Positions 33,960 through 41,382 of a stretch of 64,000 nucleotides of DNA are shown here, in pieces. The first letter of the stretch is position 1. Each line of letters starts with the position of its first letter. The position numbers and the translations under genes are program-made. The stretch is taken from NCBI GenBank assembly GCA_029547805.1, contig JAKPOP010000014.1, positions 124,001-188,000 of the forward strand. The letters run 5' to 3'. The notes under the pieces were generated by a model. It did not search any database. It saw nothing but the letters and a program-made list of their open reading frames with translations, and was not told the origin of the DNA. The stretch is from Deltaproteobacteria bacterium (lineage in GTDB: Bacteria > Myxococcota_A > UBA9042 > DTJE01).

Positions 33960-34997
33960 ATGGAACGGGCCCTGCTGGCGGTGGACGGAGGCAACACGAA
34001 GACCATCGCGGTGCTGGTGGGGGAGGAGGGGGTCTTGCTGGGCCACGCCCGCACCGGGTCCTCCAACTGGCAGACCCTGGGCGAGGAGGGGGCCCGGCGG
34101 GCCCTGGGGGAGGTCCTGGGACCCCTGCTGGCCGAGGCGGACCGCCAGGGACGGCGGATCGGTGCGGCGGCCCTGGGGCTCACGGGTTGCGACCGGCCTC
34201 GGGACCAGGAGGTGCTTCGGGGCATCGTGGGGGGCCTGTTGCCGCGGGGACCCGGGGGGGCGGACCACCCGGAGGCCTCGTTCGTGGTGTTGAACGATGC
34301 CTTCCTGGTCCTGCGGGCCGGTACGGCCGACGACGTCGGGGTTGCGGTCTCCTCGGGGACCGGGGGCAACTGCGTCGCCCGGGGGCCCGACGGCCGGCGC
34401 CTCCAGGTGGGGGGGCTGACGACCGAACTGGGGGACGGGGGCGGCGCCGGGGACATCGCCCTGCGGGGGCTCCAGGCCGTGGGCCTGGCCCGGGACGGCC
34501 GGGGATGGCAGACGGTGCTGACGGACCTGCTGCTGGAGGTGGCGGGCCTGGAACGGGTCGAGGACCTGATGGACTTCGCGATTCCGGGCCCCGGGGGCCG
34601 GGACCCGGCGGAGGACCTCCCCCGGATCGCGGACCTGGCGCCCCTGGTCTTCGAGGCGGCACGGCAGGGGGACCCGGTGTGCCGACGCATCCTCGAGGAC
34701 GTGGGCCAGTCCCTGGGGCGCCAGGCGATCATCGCGGCCCACCACTTCTTTCGGCGGGAGGATGCCTTCCCCCTGGTGCTGGGGGGATCGGTGATCCGGC
34801 GCGGCGTCGTCGAGGACCTGTCCCGGGCGGTGGTGCTGGAGACCCGGACCCTCTTCCCGAACGTGCGCCCCGTCATGCTGTCCCACGAGCCCATCCTGGG
34901 GGCGGTGCTGCTGGCCCGGGACCTGCTGGACCCGCCGGTGCCCTGGGCGGCCGACCTGGTCGAGTCCCTGGGCCGGGACCTCGATGCCCTGCTGTGA
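33960..34997 (+). CDS. BadF/BadG/BcrA/BcrD-type ATPase, N-acetylglucosamine-kinase-like
   Basis: A 345-residue ASKHA-fold ATPase. The phosphate-1 loop is LAVDGGNTKTIAVLV, the phosphate-2 loop is VAVSSGTGGNCVARG, and the adenosine motif is VLGGSVIRRG. The pattern LTTELGDGGGAGDIALRGL (usually GGxGxxLGDEGSG) places it with eukaryotic-type GlcNAc kinases, not with the Fe-S dehydratase activators, whose CxxxC-type cluster ligands are missing. It is likely to phosphorylate an amino sugar in the cytoplasm, for example in wall recycling. It probably forms an operon with the preceding membrane protein. Confidence 0.82.
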   Translation: MERALLAVDGGNTKTIAVLVGEEGVLLGHARTGSSNWQTLGEEGARRALGEVLGPLLAEADRQGRRIGAAALGLTGCDRPRDQEVLRGIVGGLLPRGPGGADHPEASFVVLNDAFLVLRAGTADDVGVAVSSGTGGNCVARGPDGRRLQVGGLTTELGDGGGAGDIALRGLQAVGLARDGRGWQTVLTDLLLEVAGLERVEDLMDFAIPGPGGRDPAEDLPRIADLAPLVFEAARQGDPVCRRILEDVGQSLGRQAIIAAHHFFRREDAFPLVLGGSVIRRGVVEDLSRAVVLETRTLFPNVRPVMLSHEPILGAVLLARDLLDPPVPWAADLVESLGRDLDALL

Positions 34998-35021
34998 GGA
35001 GCCTCCTCGGCGGGGCCCGGG

Positions 35022-35975
35022 TCATGGGGCCGGGGGACCGGCCCACACCTGGACCCGGACGTGGCGGTCGGTCGTGGCCCCTGGTGGCAGCATCACGATG
35101 CCGACCTTCTGGTCGAAGGGCTCCTGGACCACATGGTCGTCCATGCCCTGCCAGGGCTCGATGCAGGCAAAGGGGGCCCCGGCATCGGACCACAGGCCCA
35201 GGTGGGGCATGTCGGGGAAGGCCACTTCGATGCCCATCGCCCCGTCGGGATCCTGGATCGCGACGACGCGCCGATCCGGCGGCACCGCCGAGAAGTCCAG
35301 CATGCAGGTGCGGTCCCACTCCTCCTCGGCCAGGACCAGACGCCCCCCCGGGAGCGGCCACCGGGTGCCGTCCAGAAAGCACCGGTCGTCGTTGCCGAGG
35401 CGCCAGACCTCCTCCGGCACCGTCAGCCGGCAGTCGGCCTTGGTCCCGGCGCCCGGCCGGAGGGGCAGCCGGAATCCCGGGTGCCAGCCCACCTGGAAGG
35501 GCATGGGTCGCGTGTCGTGGTTGGTGACCGACAGGACGACCTCCAGGGAGCGACCCTCCAGGCGATAGGCGACCTGGAACCGGAACCGCCAGGGGTACAT
35601 GGCCAGCGTCTCGGGGTCCCAGTCCCGGCGATAGACCAGCCGCCCCTGGTCCACCGCCACCTCGGCCAGGTCCATCGGGAGTCGCCGGAGGAACCCGTGA
35701 AGACCCGGGAAGCGGACCTCTTCGCCGGTGGTGCAGCGGGACTGGTTGTCGTGGAGGCCTCCGACCGCCGGGAACAGGATCGGGGCATGGCTCTTCCAGA
35801 AGCGGGGCGGGTCCGCCAGGTCCCCGTCGCGCCACAGCAGGCCCAGGACCTCTCCCTCGGGGTTTCGCCATCGCAACGAGACGACCTCGGCCCCCCGGCG
35901 ACGGACCGAGATTCCCATCTCCTGGGTCCCCAGGACGTCCAGATCCTGACCTTCGTCATGGTGCCAGCAATTCAT
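35022..35975 (-). CDS. aldose 1-epimerase-like protein (galactose mutarotase fold)
   Basis: A 317-residue beta-sandwich of the aldose-1-epimerase superfamily, which interconverts sugar anomers or binds sugars. Features: an N-terminal GISVRRRGAEVVSLRW, a SHAPILFPAVGGL segment equivalent to the substrate-loop Arg/Phe region, LHGFLRR with the catalytic His, and QVGWHPGFRLPL with the second His; CIEPWQGMDD near the C-terminus supplies the conserved Glu. This matches the LACX-like subgroup. ATG 35975 has GGGAGG upstream. Its promoter is divergent from that of the thioredoxin-like gene. Confidence 0.85.
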   Translation of the reverse strand: MNCWHHDEGQDLDVLGTQEMGISVRRRGAEVVSLRWRNPEGEVLGLLWRDGDLADPPRFWKSHAPILFPAVGGLHDNQSRCTTGEEVRFPGLHGFLRRLPMDLAEVAVDQGRLVYRRDWDPETLAMYPWRFRFQVAYRLEGRSLEVVLSVTNHDTRPMPFQVGWHPGFRLPLRPGAGTKADCRLTVPEEVWRLGNDDRCFLDGTRWPLPGGRLVLAEEEWDRTCMLDFSAVPPDRRVVAIQDPDGAMGIEVAFPDMPHLGLWSDAGAPFACIEPWQGMDDHVVQEPFDQKVGIVMLPPGATTDRHVRVQVWAGPPAP

Positions 35976-36011
35976 CGTGCCTCCCGGTCTGCGCGAGGGT
36001 CCTGGCGTGCA

Positions 36012-36039
36012 ACGATACTTCCCTGGCGGGTCTTGTCGA
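36012..36039 (-). promoter_or_regulatory. predicted promoter of the aldose-epimerase gene
   Basis: Minus strand TCGACA (36039-36034), 16-base spacer, TATCGT (36017-36012), about 37 bases upstream of ATG 35975. Confidence 0.45.
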
Positions 36040-36046
36040 GGCCTCG

Positions 36047-36075
36047 TTGACAGGGGGCCGACCCTCTTGCAGATT
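36047..36075 (+). promoter_or_regulatory. predicted promoter of the thioredoxin-fold gene
   Basis: TTGACA (36047-36052), 17-base spacer, CAGATT (36070-36075), 30 bases before ATG 36105. The -35 is perfect and the -10 is weak. Confidence 0.45.
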
Positions 36076-36104
36076 CTTGCACGACACGAACCGGAGGAAC
36101 GACG

Positions 36105-36662
36105 ATGGCCTTGCTGGAATCGAGTCCGAGTCCCCTGGGGACCCCCCTCCCGGATCACCGGCTGGTTCAACCCGAGGGGGGAACGGTGGATCTCGGCTCC
36201 CTGGTCGGGGATCGGGGACTGCTGCTGGCGGTGACCTGCAATCACTGCCCCTATGCCCGGGCCGTGTGGCCTCGGCTGGTGCGCCTGGCCCGGGAGTTCC
36301 GGCCTCGGGGCATCCCCACGGTCGCCGTGAATCCCAACCTGCATCCCGACTACCCGGAGGACTCCCTGGAGGGGATGGTCCGGGCCCGCGAGACCTGGGG
36401 GATCGACTTCCCCTATCTGGCCGATTCGGACCAGTCCCTGGCCAGGACCCTCGGGGCGGTCTGCACCCCCGAGTTCTTCCTCTACGATGCCCGCCGCCGC
36501 CTGGTCTATCACGGGCGCCTGGACGATTCCTGGCAGGACGAGTCCCGGGTGACCCGCCAGGACCTCCGGGAGGCCATGGAGGCCCTGGTCGATGGGCGAC
36601 CGGTGTCGGCCGAACAGTTCCCATCGATGGGCTGCAGCATCAAGTGGATCGAGGAGGCGTGA
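36105..36662 (+). CDS. thioredoxin-fold (AhpC/TSA-like) protein
   Basis: A 185-residue cytoplasmic protein of the peroxiredoxin/TlpA-like class. LLLAVTCNHCPYARAVW carries a CxxC pair (Cys45 and Cys48) at the thioredoxin active-site position, followed by PTVAVNPN and, later, the cis-Pro region AVCTPEFFLYDARRRLVYHG. The SFNxxHPDYPEDS-like segment and total length fit the widespread 'thioredoxin family protein' subgroup with a CNHCPY motif, probably a reductant-dependent peroxidase or oxidoreductase. ATG 36105 follows GGAGGAACGACG. Its 3' end overlaps the convergent symporter gene by 23 bases. Confidence 0.88.
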   Translation: MALLESSPSPLGTPLPDHRLVQPEGGTVDLGSLVGDRGLLLAVTCNHCPYARAVWPRLVRLAREFRPRGIPTVAVNPNLHPDYPEDSLEGMVRARETWGIDFPYLADSDQSLARTLGAVCTPEFFLYDARRRLVYHGRLDDSWQDESRVTRQDLREAMEALVDGRPVSAEQFPSMGCSIKWIEEA

Positions 36663-38115
36663 TCAGGGATCCCTCCCCGGCTGCCAGATCGGCCCTGGGC
36701 CCCCCCTGGGGATCCAGGTCCGGTCCCTGGACCGGCCTCCGGGACGACCGGCCACGGCCGAGAAAGAACGCCGCTCCAACGACCAGCCCGAGGTAGATGG
36801 GTTCGATGCCCAAGAGGTAGGTCCCGTCGTCGCCCAGGTATCGGGAGGCCAGCCAGGAGGTCGTGACGACCAGGACCGTGGCCATCTGGAGAAGCGTCCT
36901 TCGGGGGGGGAGGCGGAGTCGCGGCCAGAAGGCCCCCAGGACCGGGAACAGCAGCGTGGCGGTGCTGATCGTGCCCATGTGGTGCCACAGGCGGACGACG
37001 GACCGCGACGCCAGGGCGATGACCAGCGAGGCGACTGCGATCGCCACGAGGGCCCAGCGGGTGGCCGTGGCCTCCCGGTCCCGAAAGCGGTCCAGGCGGC
37101 CCAGGAGGTCGCGACCGAGGGTCGAGGCGGCGACGAAGAGATAGCCCTCCACGGTGGACATCACCGTGGCCAGCAGCGCGACCAGGAAGACCCCCATCAG
37201 ACCGGGTGGCAGCACCGCTCGTGCCAGTTGGGGATAGGCCTCGGCCGAGGGGATGTCCCCGAGGTCCACCAGGGCCCGGGCATAGAGGCCCGTGAACGTG
37301 GTCATCAGGTCGAACAGGACCCAGAAGGCGATGGACCACGCGATGCCACGCCGGGCCACGGCGGGGCTTCTGGCGGCGAAGCAGTGCTGGTAGAAGGTCG
37401 GTTCCACCAGGGTCGAGGACGCGACGAAATACCAGAGGAGGATGGACTGGGCCGGGAGCCCGCCATGCCAGGTCCAGTGACCCGGCGGCACCGAGGCCTG
37501 CAGGAAGGACAGGCCCCCGCGGGTCCCGACCAGGATTCCGAGGACCAGCGCGAACCCCCCATACATGCAGGCGAACTGCAGGAACCCGGTGCGGATGATC
37601 GTCCGGAACCCCCCTCGCCAGACATAGAGGACCGAGAACAGGGTCATCAGCGAGGCCGAGACCTCCAGGGATCCGCCGAAGACCTCCCGGGTCAGCACGC
37701 CGAGCTCCAGCAGGTAGGCCGCCGGGAGGGACGTGACGGTCACCACGATGGAGGCCAGGAGGCCCGGCCCGGGGCCGTGGACCGCCCGGACCCGGTCCGG
37801 CAGGGTCAGTGCCCGCGACTGGCAGGCCCGACCGGCCAGAAAGACGGCGAAGAGGGCCGCGTAGAGGTAGTACGGGACCCCAAAGACGAGCCAGTTCGAG
37901 ATCCCATGGTCGTAGGCGTACTCCCCGACGCCCAGGACGCCACCGTAGAAGGTGGAGACCGTGGTGGCCACGAAGGCCGGCAGGGTCAGGCGCCGTCCGG
38001 CCAGCAGGTAATGGCCCCGGGCGGGGCTCCCGGTGGCCTCGGGCCTCCGCAGGAATCCGAGGCCCAGGGTGACCCCCAGGTAGAGGACCACGATGGCGAC
38101 GTCCAGGGCGGCCAT
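36640..38115 (-). CDS. sodium:solute symporter (SSS family), third gene of the TPP-riboswitch operon
   Basis: A 491-residue inner-membrane transporter with about 13 helices and the SSS (SSF) fold: an N-terminal VLYLGVTLGLGFL, HYLLAGRRLTLPAFVATTVSTFYGG (helix 1 sodium-site region) and GVFLVALLATVMSTVEGYLFVAASTLGRDLL, the family signature around the conserved Ser/Thr pair. SSS proteins carry sugars, amino acids, pantothenate and other vitamins with sodium. It lies 19 bases after a lipoprotein gene, which in turn follows an outer-membrane barrel gene led by a TPP riboswitch. Import of thiamin or a thiamin precursor is therefore the best guess. SSS-type thiamin transporter candidates under THI elements have been proposed before from comparative genomics (ThiV); direct homology is not tested here. 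Confidence 0.85.
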   Translation of the reverse strand: MAALDVAIVVLYLGVTLGLGFLRRPEATGSPARGHYLLAGRRLTLPAFVATTVSTFYGGVLGVGEYAYDHGISNWLVFGVPYYLYAALFAVFLAGRACQSRALTLPDRVRAVHGPGPGLLASIVVTVTSLPAAYLLELGVLTREVFGGSLEVSASLMTLFSVLYVWRGGFRTIIRTGFLQFACMYGGFALVLGILVGTRGGLSFLQASVPPGHWTWHGGLPAQSILLWYFVASSTLVEPTFYQHCFAARSPAVARRGIAWSIAFWVLFDLMTTFTGLYARALVDLGDIPSAEAYPQLARAVLPPGLMGVFLVALLATVMSTVEGYLFVAASTLGRDLLGRLDRFRDREATATRWALVAIAVASLVIALASRSVVRLWHHMGTISTATLLFPVLGAFWPRLRLPPRRTLLQMATVLVVTTSWLASRYLGDDGTYLLGIEPIYLGLVVGAAFFLGRGRSSRRPVQGPDLDPQGGPRADLAAGEGSLITPPRST

Positions 38116-38134
38116 GGGGACCTGCCTTCTGCCG

Positions 38135-39469
38135 TCAGAGGGGCAGGATCAGGCTGAGGGAGGACTCCTGTTCATTGGCGACCACCACGACGCCCCCATC
38201 GGAGGTCGCCGAGATGCCCTCGGGCCGGACCGTGCTGCCGTTCTCGTCCGCCGCGCCTCGCTCCTCCCGACCGACGGCGATGGCCTGCACGAAGGTCGGG
38301 GCCCCCGGGTCCGAGAGGTCATAGACGGCCACGGCGCCGGCATGTCGCAGCGTGAAGGCCCCATGGACCCGGCCCCCCCGGACGAAACACGCCACCGAGT
38401 CGGGGCTGAACAGGGGGGACCCCTCGTCGATCACTCGAGGGAGATCGGCCGGGATGTCCCGGGGAGAGATCTCGGTGGTCGATCGAATCGTGCCGGCGCC
38501 GTCCAGGATCGAGAAGGTGTCGTTCCACTCGCCGGCCACCACGAAGAACTCGCTTCCGTCGGGTCCCACGCAGCGCGCCACGCCGTCGGGCCAGGGGAGG
38601 GCCCCCAGGGCATTGGCAGGCAGGGGCACGATCCGCAGGTCGTCGGAGGAGGGGGCCGCCTTCGCCGCGACCTCCGAGACGCGGAACAGGGCGACCTCGT
38701 GGGAGTCCTGCAAGGTCGCCACGACCAGGTCATGGTCCTTCGCAAAGACGATGCTCTCCGGTTCCCGGGGCCCGGTGCCTCCGTCCCTCATCGGGATGCG
38801 GACCTGTTCCTGGGCCGAGGTGGGCCCGGCAGGCAGACTCAGGATGCTGATGGAGGGGATGGCCCCCGGCACCTCGCACTTGCCCCAGGCCTCGGGGCCG
38901 TCCCGCTCGTTGGCCACGGCCACCAGCCGGTCGTCATCGGAGATGGCCACGGCGTCGGGCATCGGCCCCACCTCCACCTCGGCCAGGATGGTCCCGAAGG
39001 ACTCCGAGTCGGTGATGTCGAAGAAGACGGCCATGCCGCCGCAGCGCACCTGTTGTCCGTCGCCGTTCACCTCCAGGATCGTCCGGGTGGCGACGGCCCA
39101 GGTGCCGTCCGAGGACACGTCCAGGTTTGTCATCTCGCTCTCGGTGGGGTCCGCCGGGTAGAAGGCCTTCTCCCGGGCCCATGCCAGTCTTCCGTTCGCG
39201 ATGCGAAACAGCGTCGCCTTGCGGGCCTTCGAGGACAGGAGCACCGCCCCCTGGCCTCCGGGCAGCACCCGGACCGCCTCGGCATTGTCGGCCTTGCCCA
39301 TCTGGTAGGTGTCCGCCAGATGCCCGGTCCATCGCGTGTCCCCGGTCGTCCCGTCGTGGGAGTCCTCGCAGCCCGTGGCCACCGCACCCAGGAGCCCTCC
39401 GATGACCAGGAGGCCTCCCATCCCGATCCCCCGTCGGTCCCGCACTCTTGCCTGAAGCCTGCTCGCCAT
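38135..39469 (-). CDS. lipoprotein, beta-propeller-like, in the TPP-riboswitch operon
   Basis: A 444-residue protein with a lipoprotein signal (GAVATGC, lipobox Cys at about 34). The rest has repeated beta-propeller-type blades: LDVSSDGTWAVATRTI, AVAISDDDRLVAVANERD, ESIVFAKDHDLVVATLQD, SPDSVACFVRGGRVHGAF and ISATSDGGVVVVANEQES. This resembles the choice-of-anchor-I/SMP-30-like propellers of Myxococcota-type genomes. It is probably in the periplasm or on the outer-membrane surface. ATG 39469 has a strong AAGGAGGTG site. It sits between the barrel and symporter genes, with 15 and 19 bases between genes, so it may be the ligand-binding or linking part of the uptake system. Confidence 0.78.
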   Translation of the reverse strand: MASRLQARVRDRRGIGMGGLLVIGGLLGAVATGCEDSHDGTTGDTRWTGHLADTYQMGKADNAEAVRVLPGGQGAVLLSSKARKATLFRIANGRLAWAREKAFYPADPTESEMTNLDVSSDGTWAVATRTILEVNGDGQQVRCGGMAVFFDITDSESFGTILAEVEVGPMPDAVAISDDDRLVAVANERDGPEAWGKCEVPGAIPSISILSLPAGPTSAQEQVRIPMRDGGTGPREPESIVFAKDHDLVVATLQDSHEVALFRVSEVAAKAAPSSDDLRIVPLPANALGALPWPDGVARCVGPDGSEFFVVAGEWNDTFSILDGAGTIRSTTEISPRDIPADLPRVIDEGSPLFSPDSVACFVRGGRVHGAFTLRHAGAVAVYDLSDPGAPTFVQAIAVGREERGAADENGSTVRPEGISATSDGGVVVVANEQESSLSLILPL

Positions 39470-39484
39470 GAAACACCTCCTTGT

Positions 39485-40765
39485 CTAGAAACGGACCTCG
39501 GCCTGAACGACCAGTTCGTTGTTCCGGACCGGCTGGTCGGCGATCCCCAGGGCCGGCACGCCGTTCTTCTCCCAGAGGAACGTGTACTCGACCCGCAGCC
39601 GCAACAGGTCCCGGTACACCTCCGTGATCACCGCCAGGGTCAGCACGTCCCAGTCCCAGGAAGGGGCGTTGGCCACCGCCGGGGAACGGAGGGCCGTCTC
39701 CCCGTCGATGGGGTCCGCGCTTCCCAGGACCCGGTAGGCCTCGTAGCGGACCAGCGGTTCGATGGTCGGGATCCAGGGGGTCTGCCGCAGGACCGGGATG
39801 GCCCAGGACACCTGGCCGTAGGCCCCCCAGCGGGTCAGGAGGTCCTCCTGGAACACGATGGCCTCGGCCCAGGCGTGGACCCCGTAATCCTCGTAGCCCA
39901 CCCGGCCGCCGTACCAGCGAAAGCGCCCGTAGGATTCCTGCGACGGGTCATGGCCCGGAAGCCGGCGATAGTTCATGAGTCCGGAACGGAGCACGTCGGT
40001 GCCGCCCTGGGCGGCCAGGCGTCCCCAGAAGGCGAAGGCCTCGGCGAAGGCCCCCCAGACCACGAGGCGCAGGCGGCCGCCCCCGACGGGGCCGTTTCCC
40101 GAAAACGGCCGCGCGGGACCGTATGCCAGCACCGACAGGGTGCTGGGCTGATTGCGGGAGTCCTGGACGCTGACCAGGTCCAGGGGCCGCATCATCGCCA
40201 GGGAGGCCCCCAGTTCGAAGGCCACTCGCCTGGCCACGTCGAAGGTCGCTTCGTAGGCCAGGTGGGCCTCCGAGTCTCGCCAGGCGATCATGCCCACCAG
40301 GGGATACCGCTCGGACCGCCGGTAGACCTTCACGATGGGCGGCGCCCAGCCGGCCTCGACGTGGTGTCCCCACCAGGAGGGTCCCCGGGAACGCCAGTCG
40401 ATCCAGACGGCGTTCACCATGGCCCGGGAGAGCGTGAAGGCCACCTCGGTGTTCAGTTCCAGGGTCTCTCCCACGCCCAGCCGGAAGGCCAGGGCGAAGG
40501 AGTCGATCTCGACGAAGGGGCTCCGGGTTCCGAGGGTCTTCGTGTCCGACGGGGAGTCATATCCCGGGCCGCCCTGGCCCTGGAGGTCGTGCAGTTCCAG
40601 TCTCACGGCCCCCTTGAAGGCCAGGCGGAACAGGCCCGATCGCAACTCGAAGCGCGGCGGGGCCATGGAGTCGGCGAACTCGTCCCGATCGGGCCGGGCC
40701 ACCGCCGGAGTCGATGGCAGCAGCCACGCGGCGCAGAGGACCAGGGCCGTGATCGAACGGGACAT
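39485..40765 (-). CDS. outer-membrane beta-barrel protein under TPP riboswitch control
   Basis: A 426-residue barrel. The signal peptide ends at about residue 24 (PAVA-R). Amphipathic strands follow, such as GVRLELHDLQG-type segments, FALAFRLGVGETLELNTEVAF and a C-terminal NELVVQAEVRF that ends in Phe, the usual barrel-assembly signal. No TonB box or plug domain is seen, so it is porin-like, unlike the TonB receptors that import thiamin in Bacteroidetes. Start ATG 40765 is preferred over GTG 40771 because the GGGGAGG ribosome site ends six bases before it. That site lies in a hairpin just downstream of a TPP aptamer. It is the first gene of a barrel-lipoprotein-symporter operon. Confidence 0.8.
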   Translation of the reverse strand: MSRSITALVLCAAWLLPSTPAVARPDRDEFADSMAPPRFELRSGLFRLAFKGAVRLELHDLQGQGGPGYDSPSDTKTLGTRSPFVEIDSFALAFRLGVGETLELNTEVAFTLSRAMVNAVWIDWRSRGPSWWGHHVEAGWAPPIVKVYRRSERYPLVGMIAWRDSEAHLAYEATFDVARRVAFELGASLAMMRPLDLVSVQDSRNQPSTLSVLAYGPARPFSGNGPVGGGRLRLVVWGAFAEAFAFWGRLAAQGGTDVLRSGLMNYRRLPGHDPSQESYGRFRWYGGRVGYEDYGVHAWAEAIVFQEDLLTRWGAYGQVSWAIPVLRQTPWIPTIEPLVRYEAYRVLGSADPIDGETALRSPAVANAPSWDWDVLTLAVITEVYRDLLRLRVEYTFLWEKNGVPALGIADQPVRNNELVVQAEVRF

Positions 40766-40770
40766 CGTCA

Positions 40771-40790
40771 CCTCCCCGGCGCAGGGGAAG
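40771..40790 (-). promoter_or_regulatory. ribosome-site-sequestering hairpin (riboswitch expression platform)
   Basis: Minus strand CTTCCCC, loop TGCGCC, GGGGAGG. The seven-pair stem (one G-U) buries the ribosome site of ATG 40765. A second CTTCCCC lies slightly upstream. This points to control at translation initiation. Confidence 0.6.
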
Positions 40791-40829
40791 CGCCCGATTC
40801 CGTCCTGGAGGGGAAGCGGCGAGGCGCCT

Positions 40830-40911
40830 GTCGATCCCTACGCCGGTATTACCCGGATCAGGTGTTGCGGGTCTGTTCTCAGATCGCCGGTCTGGCGACC
40901 ACCCCGTCAAC
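40830..40911 (-). promoter_or_regulatory. TPP riboswitch (THI element)
   Basis: Minus strand aptamer with all conserved blocks in order: a P1 strand GTTGA, GGGGTG, CTGAGA, ACCCGCAACACCTGATC, GGGTAATACC, GGCGTAGGGA and the closing P1 strand TCGAC, which pairs with GTTGA. These match the thiamin-pyrophosphate riboswitch consensus almost base for base. It lies about 65 bases upstream of ATG 40765, so TPP should repress the barrel-lipoprotein-symporter operon. Confidence 0.95.
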
Positions 40912-40921
40912 AAGCGCCAAC

Positions 40922-40950
40922 AGTTTACGACCGTCGATGGGACGAGGCAA
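40922..40950 (-). promoter_or_regulatory. predicted promoter of the TPP-riboswitch operon
   Basis: Minus strand TTGCCT (40950-40945), 17-base spacer, TAAACT (40927-40922). The RNA start falls near 40915, just before the 5' edge of the aptamer. Confidence 0.6.
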
Positions 40951-41382
40951 CCCCACGAGGGAGATCTGGAGGCCCGAGGCCACCGATCCGGCTCCTTGGC
41001 GGGGGTGGCACCCTGGGCACGCTCAACGGGTCCGGGCCATGGTTTCTCGATGGAGGAGAAGGGCCCCGACTCCCATCGCGTCTACGAGCCGCCGCCGGTG
41101 CTGGTGACGGTCCACGCCGGGCCCTTCGGGTGCCTCCCGGAGGGGAACGCCCCGATGCAGCCCAGGGGCGCCTCCATCGAGGCCCGATGGGACCCATCGG
41201 CGGCCATCCCGGACGGCGGCGTCCGGACCTCGAGGAAGATGAACCGCCCCAAGGACCAGCCCCGATGTTTTGTCATCTGTCCCCGAGTTCCTTGGAACCA
41301 GAGCGAAGAAAACGGGTTCCGTCGGCGCACGTTCCTGGTTCGTGTTCGAGAAAATCGGGCGGGTCACGGCGACCCCGTGGGG
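40951..41382. other. about 430-base region without a recognised gene
   Basis: Lies between the riboswitch promoter and the end of the M29-like gene, both on the minus strand. Short open frames exist on both strands but show no family features. A GACCC-CACG-GGGTC hairpin at 41371-41384 sits at the stop of the M29-like gene and could help terminate its transcript, although no T-run follows. Confidence 0.4.

Noticed and set aside
33960-34997. Reading the BcrA/BadF-type gene as an activator of a 2-hydroxyacyl-CoA dehydratase
   Set aside because: The cluster-binding cysteines of that subgroup are absent, and the sugar-kinase motifs fit better.
41023-41367. Small reverse open frame between the M29-like gene and the riboswitch
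   Set aside because: No ribosome site, no recognisable features, and an equally open frame exists on the other strand.
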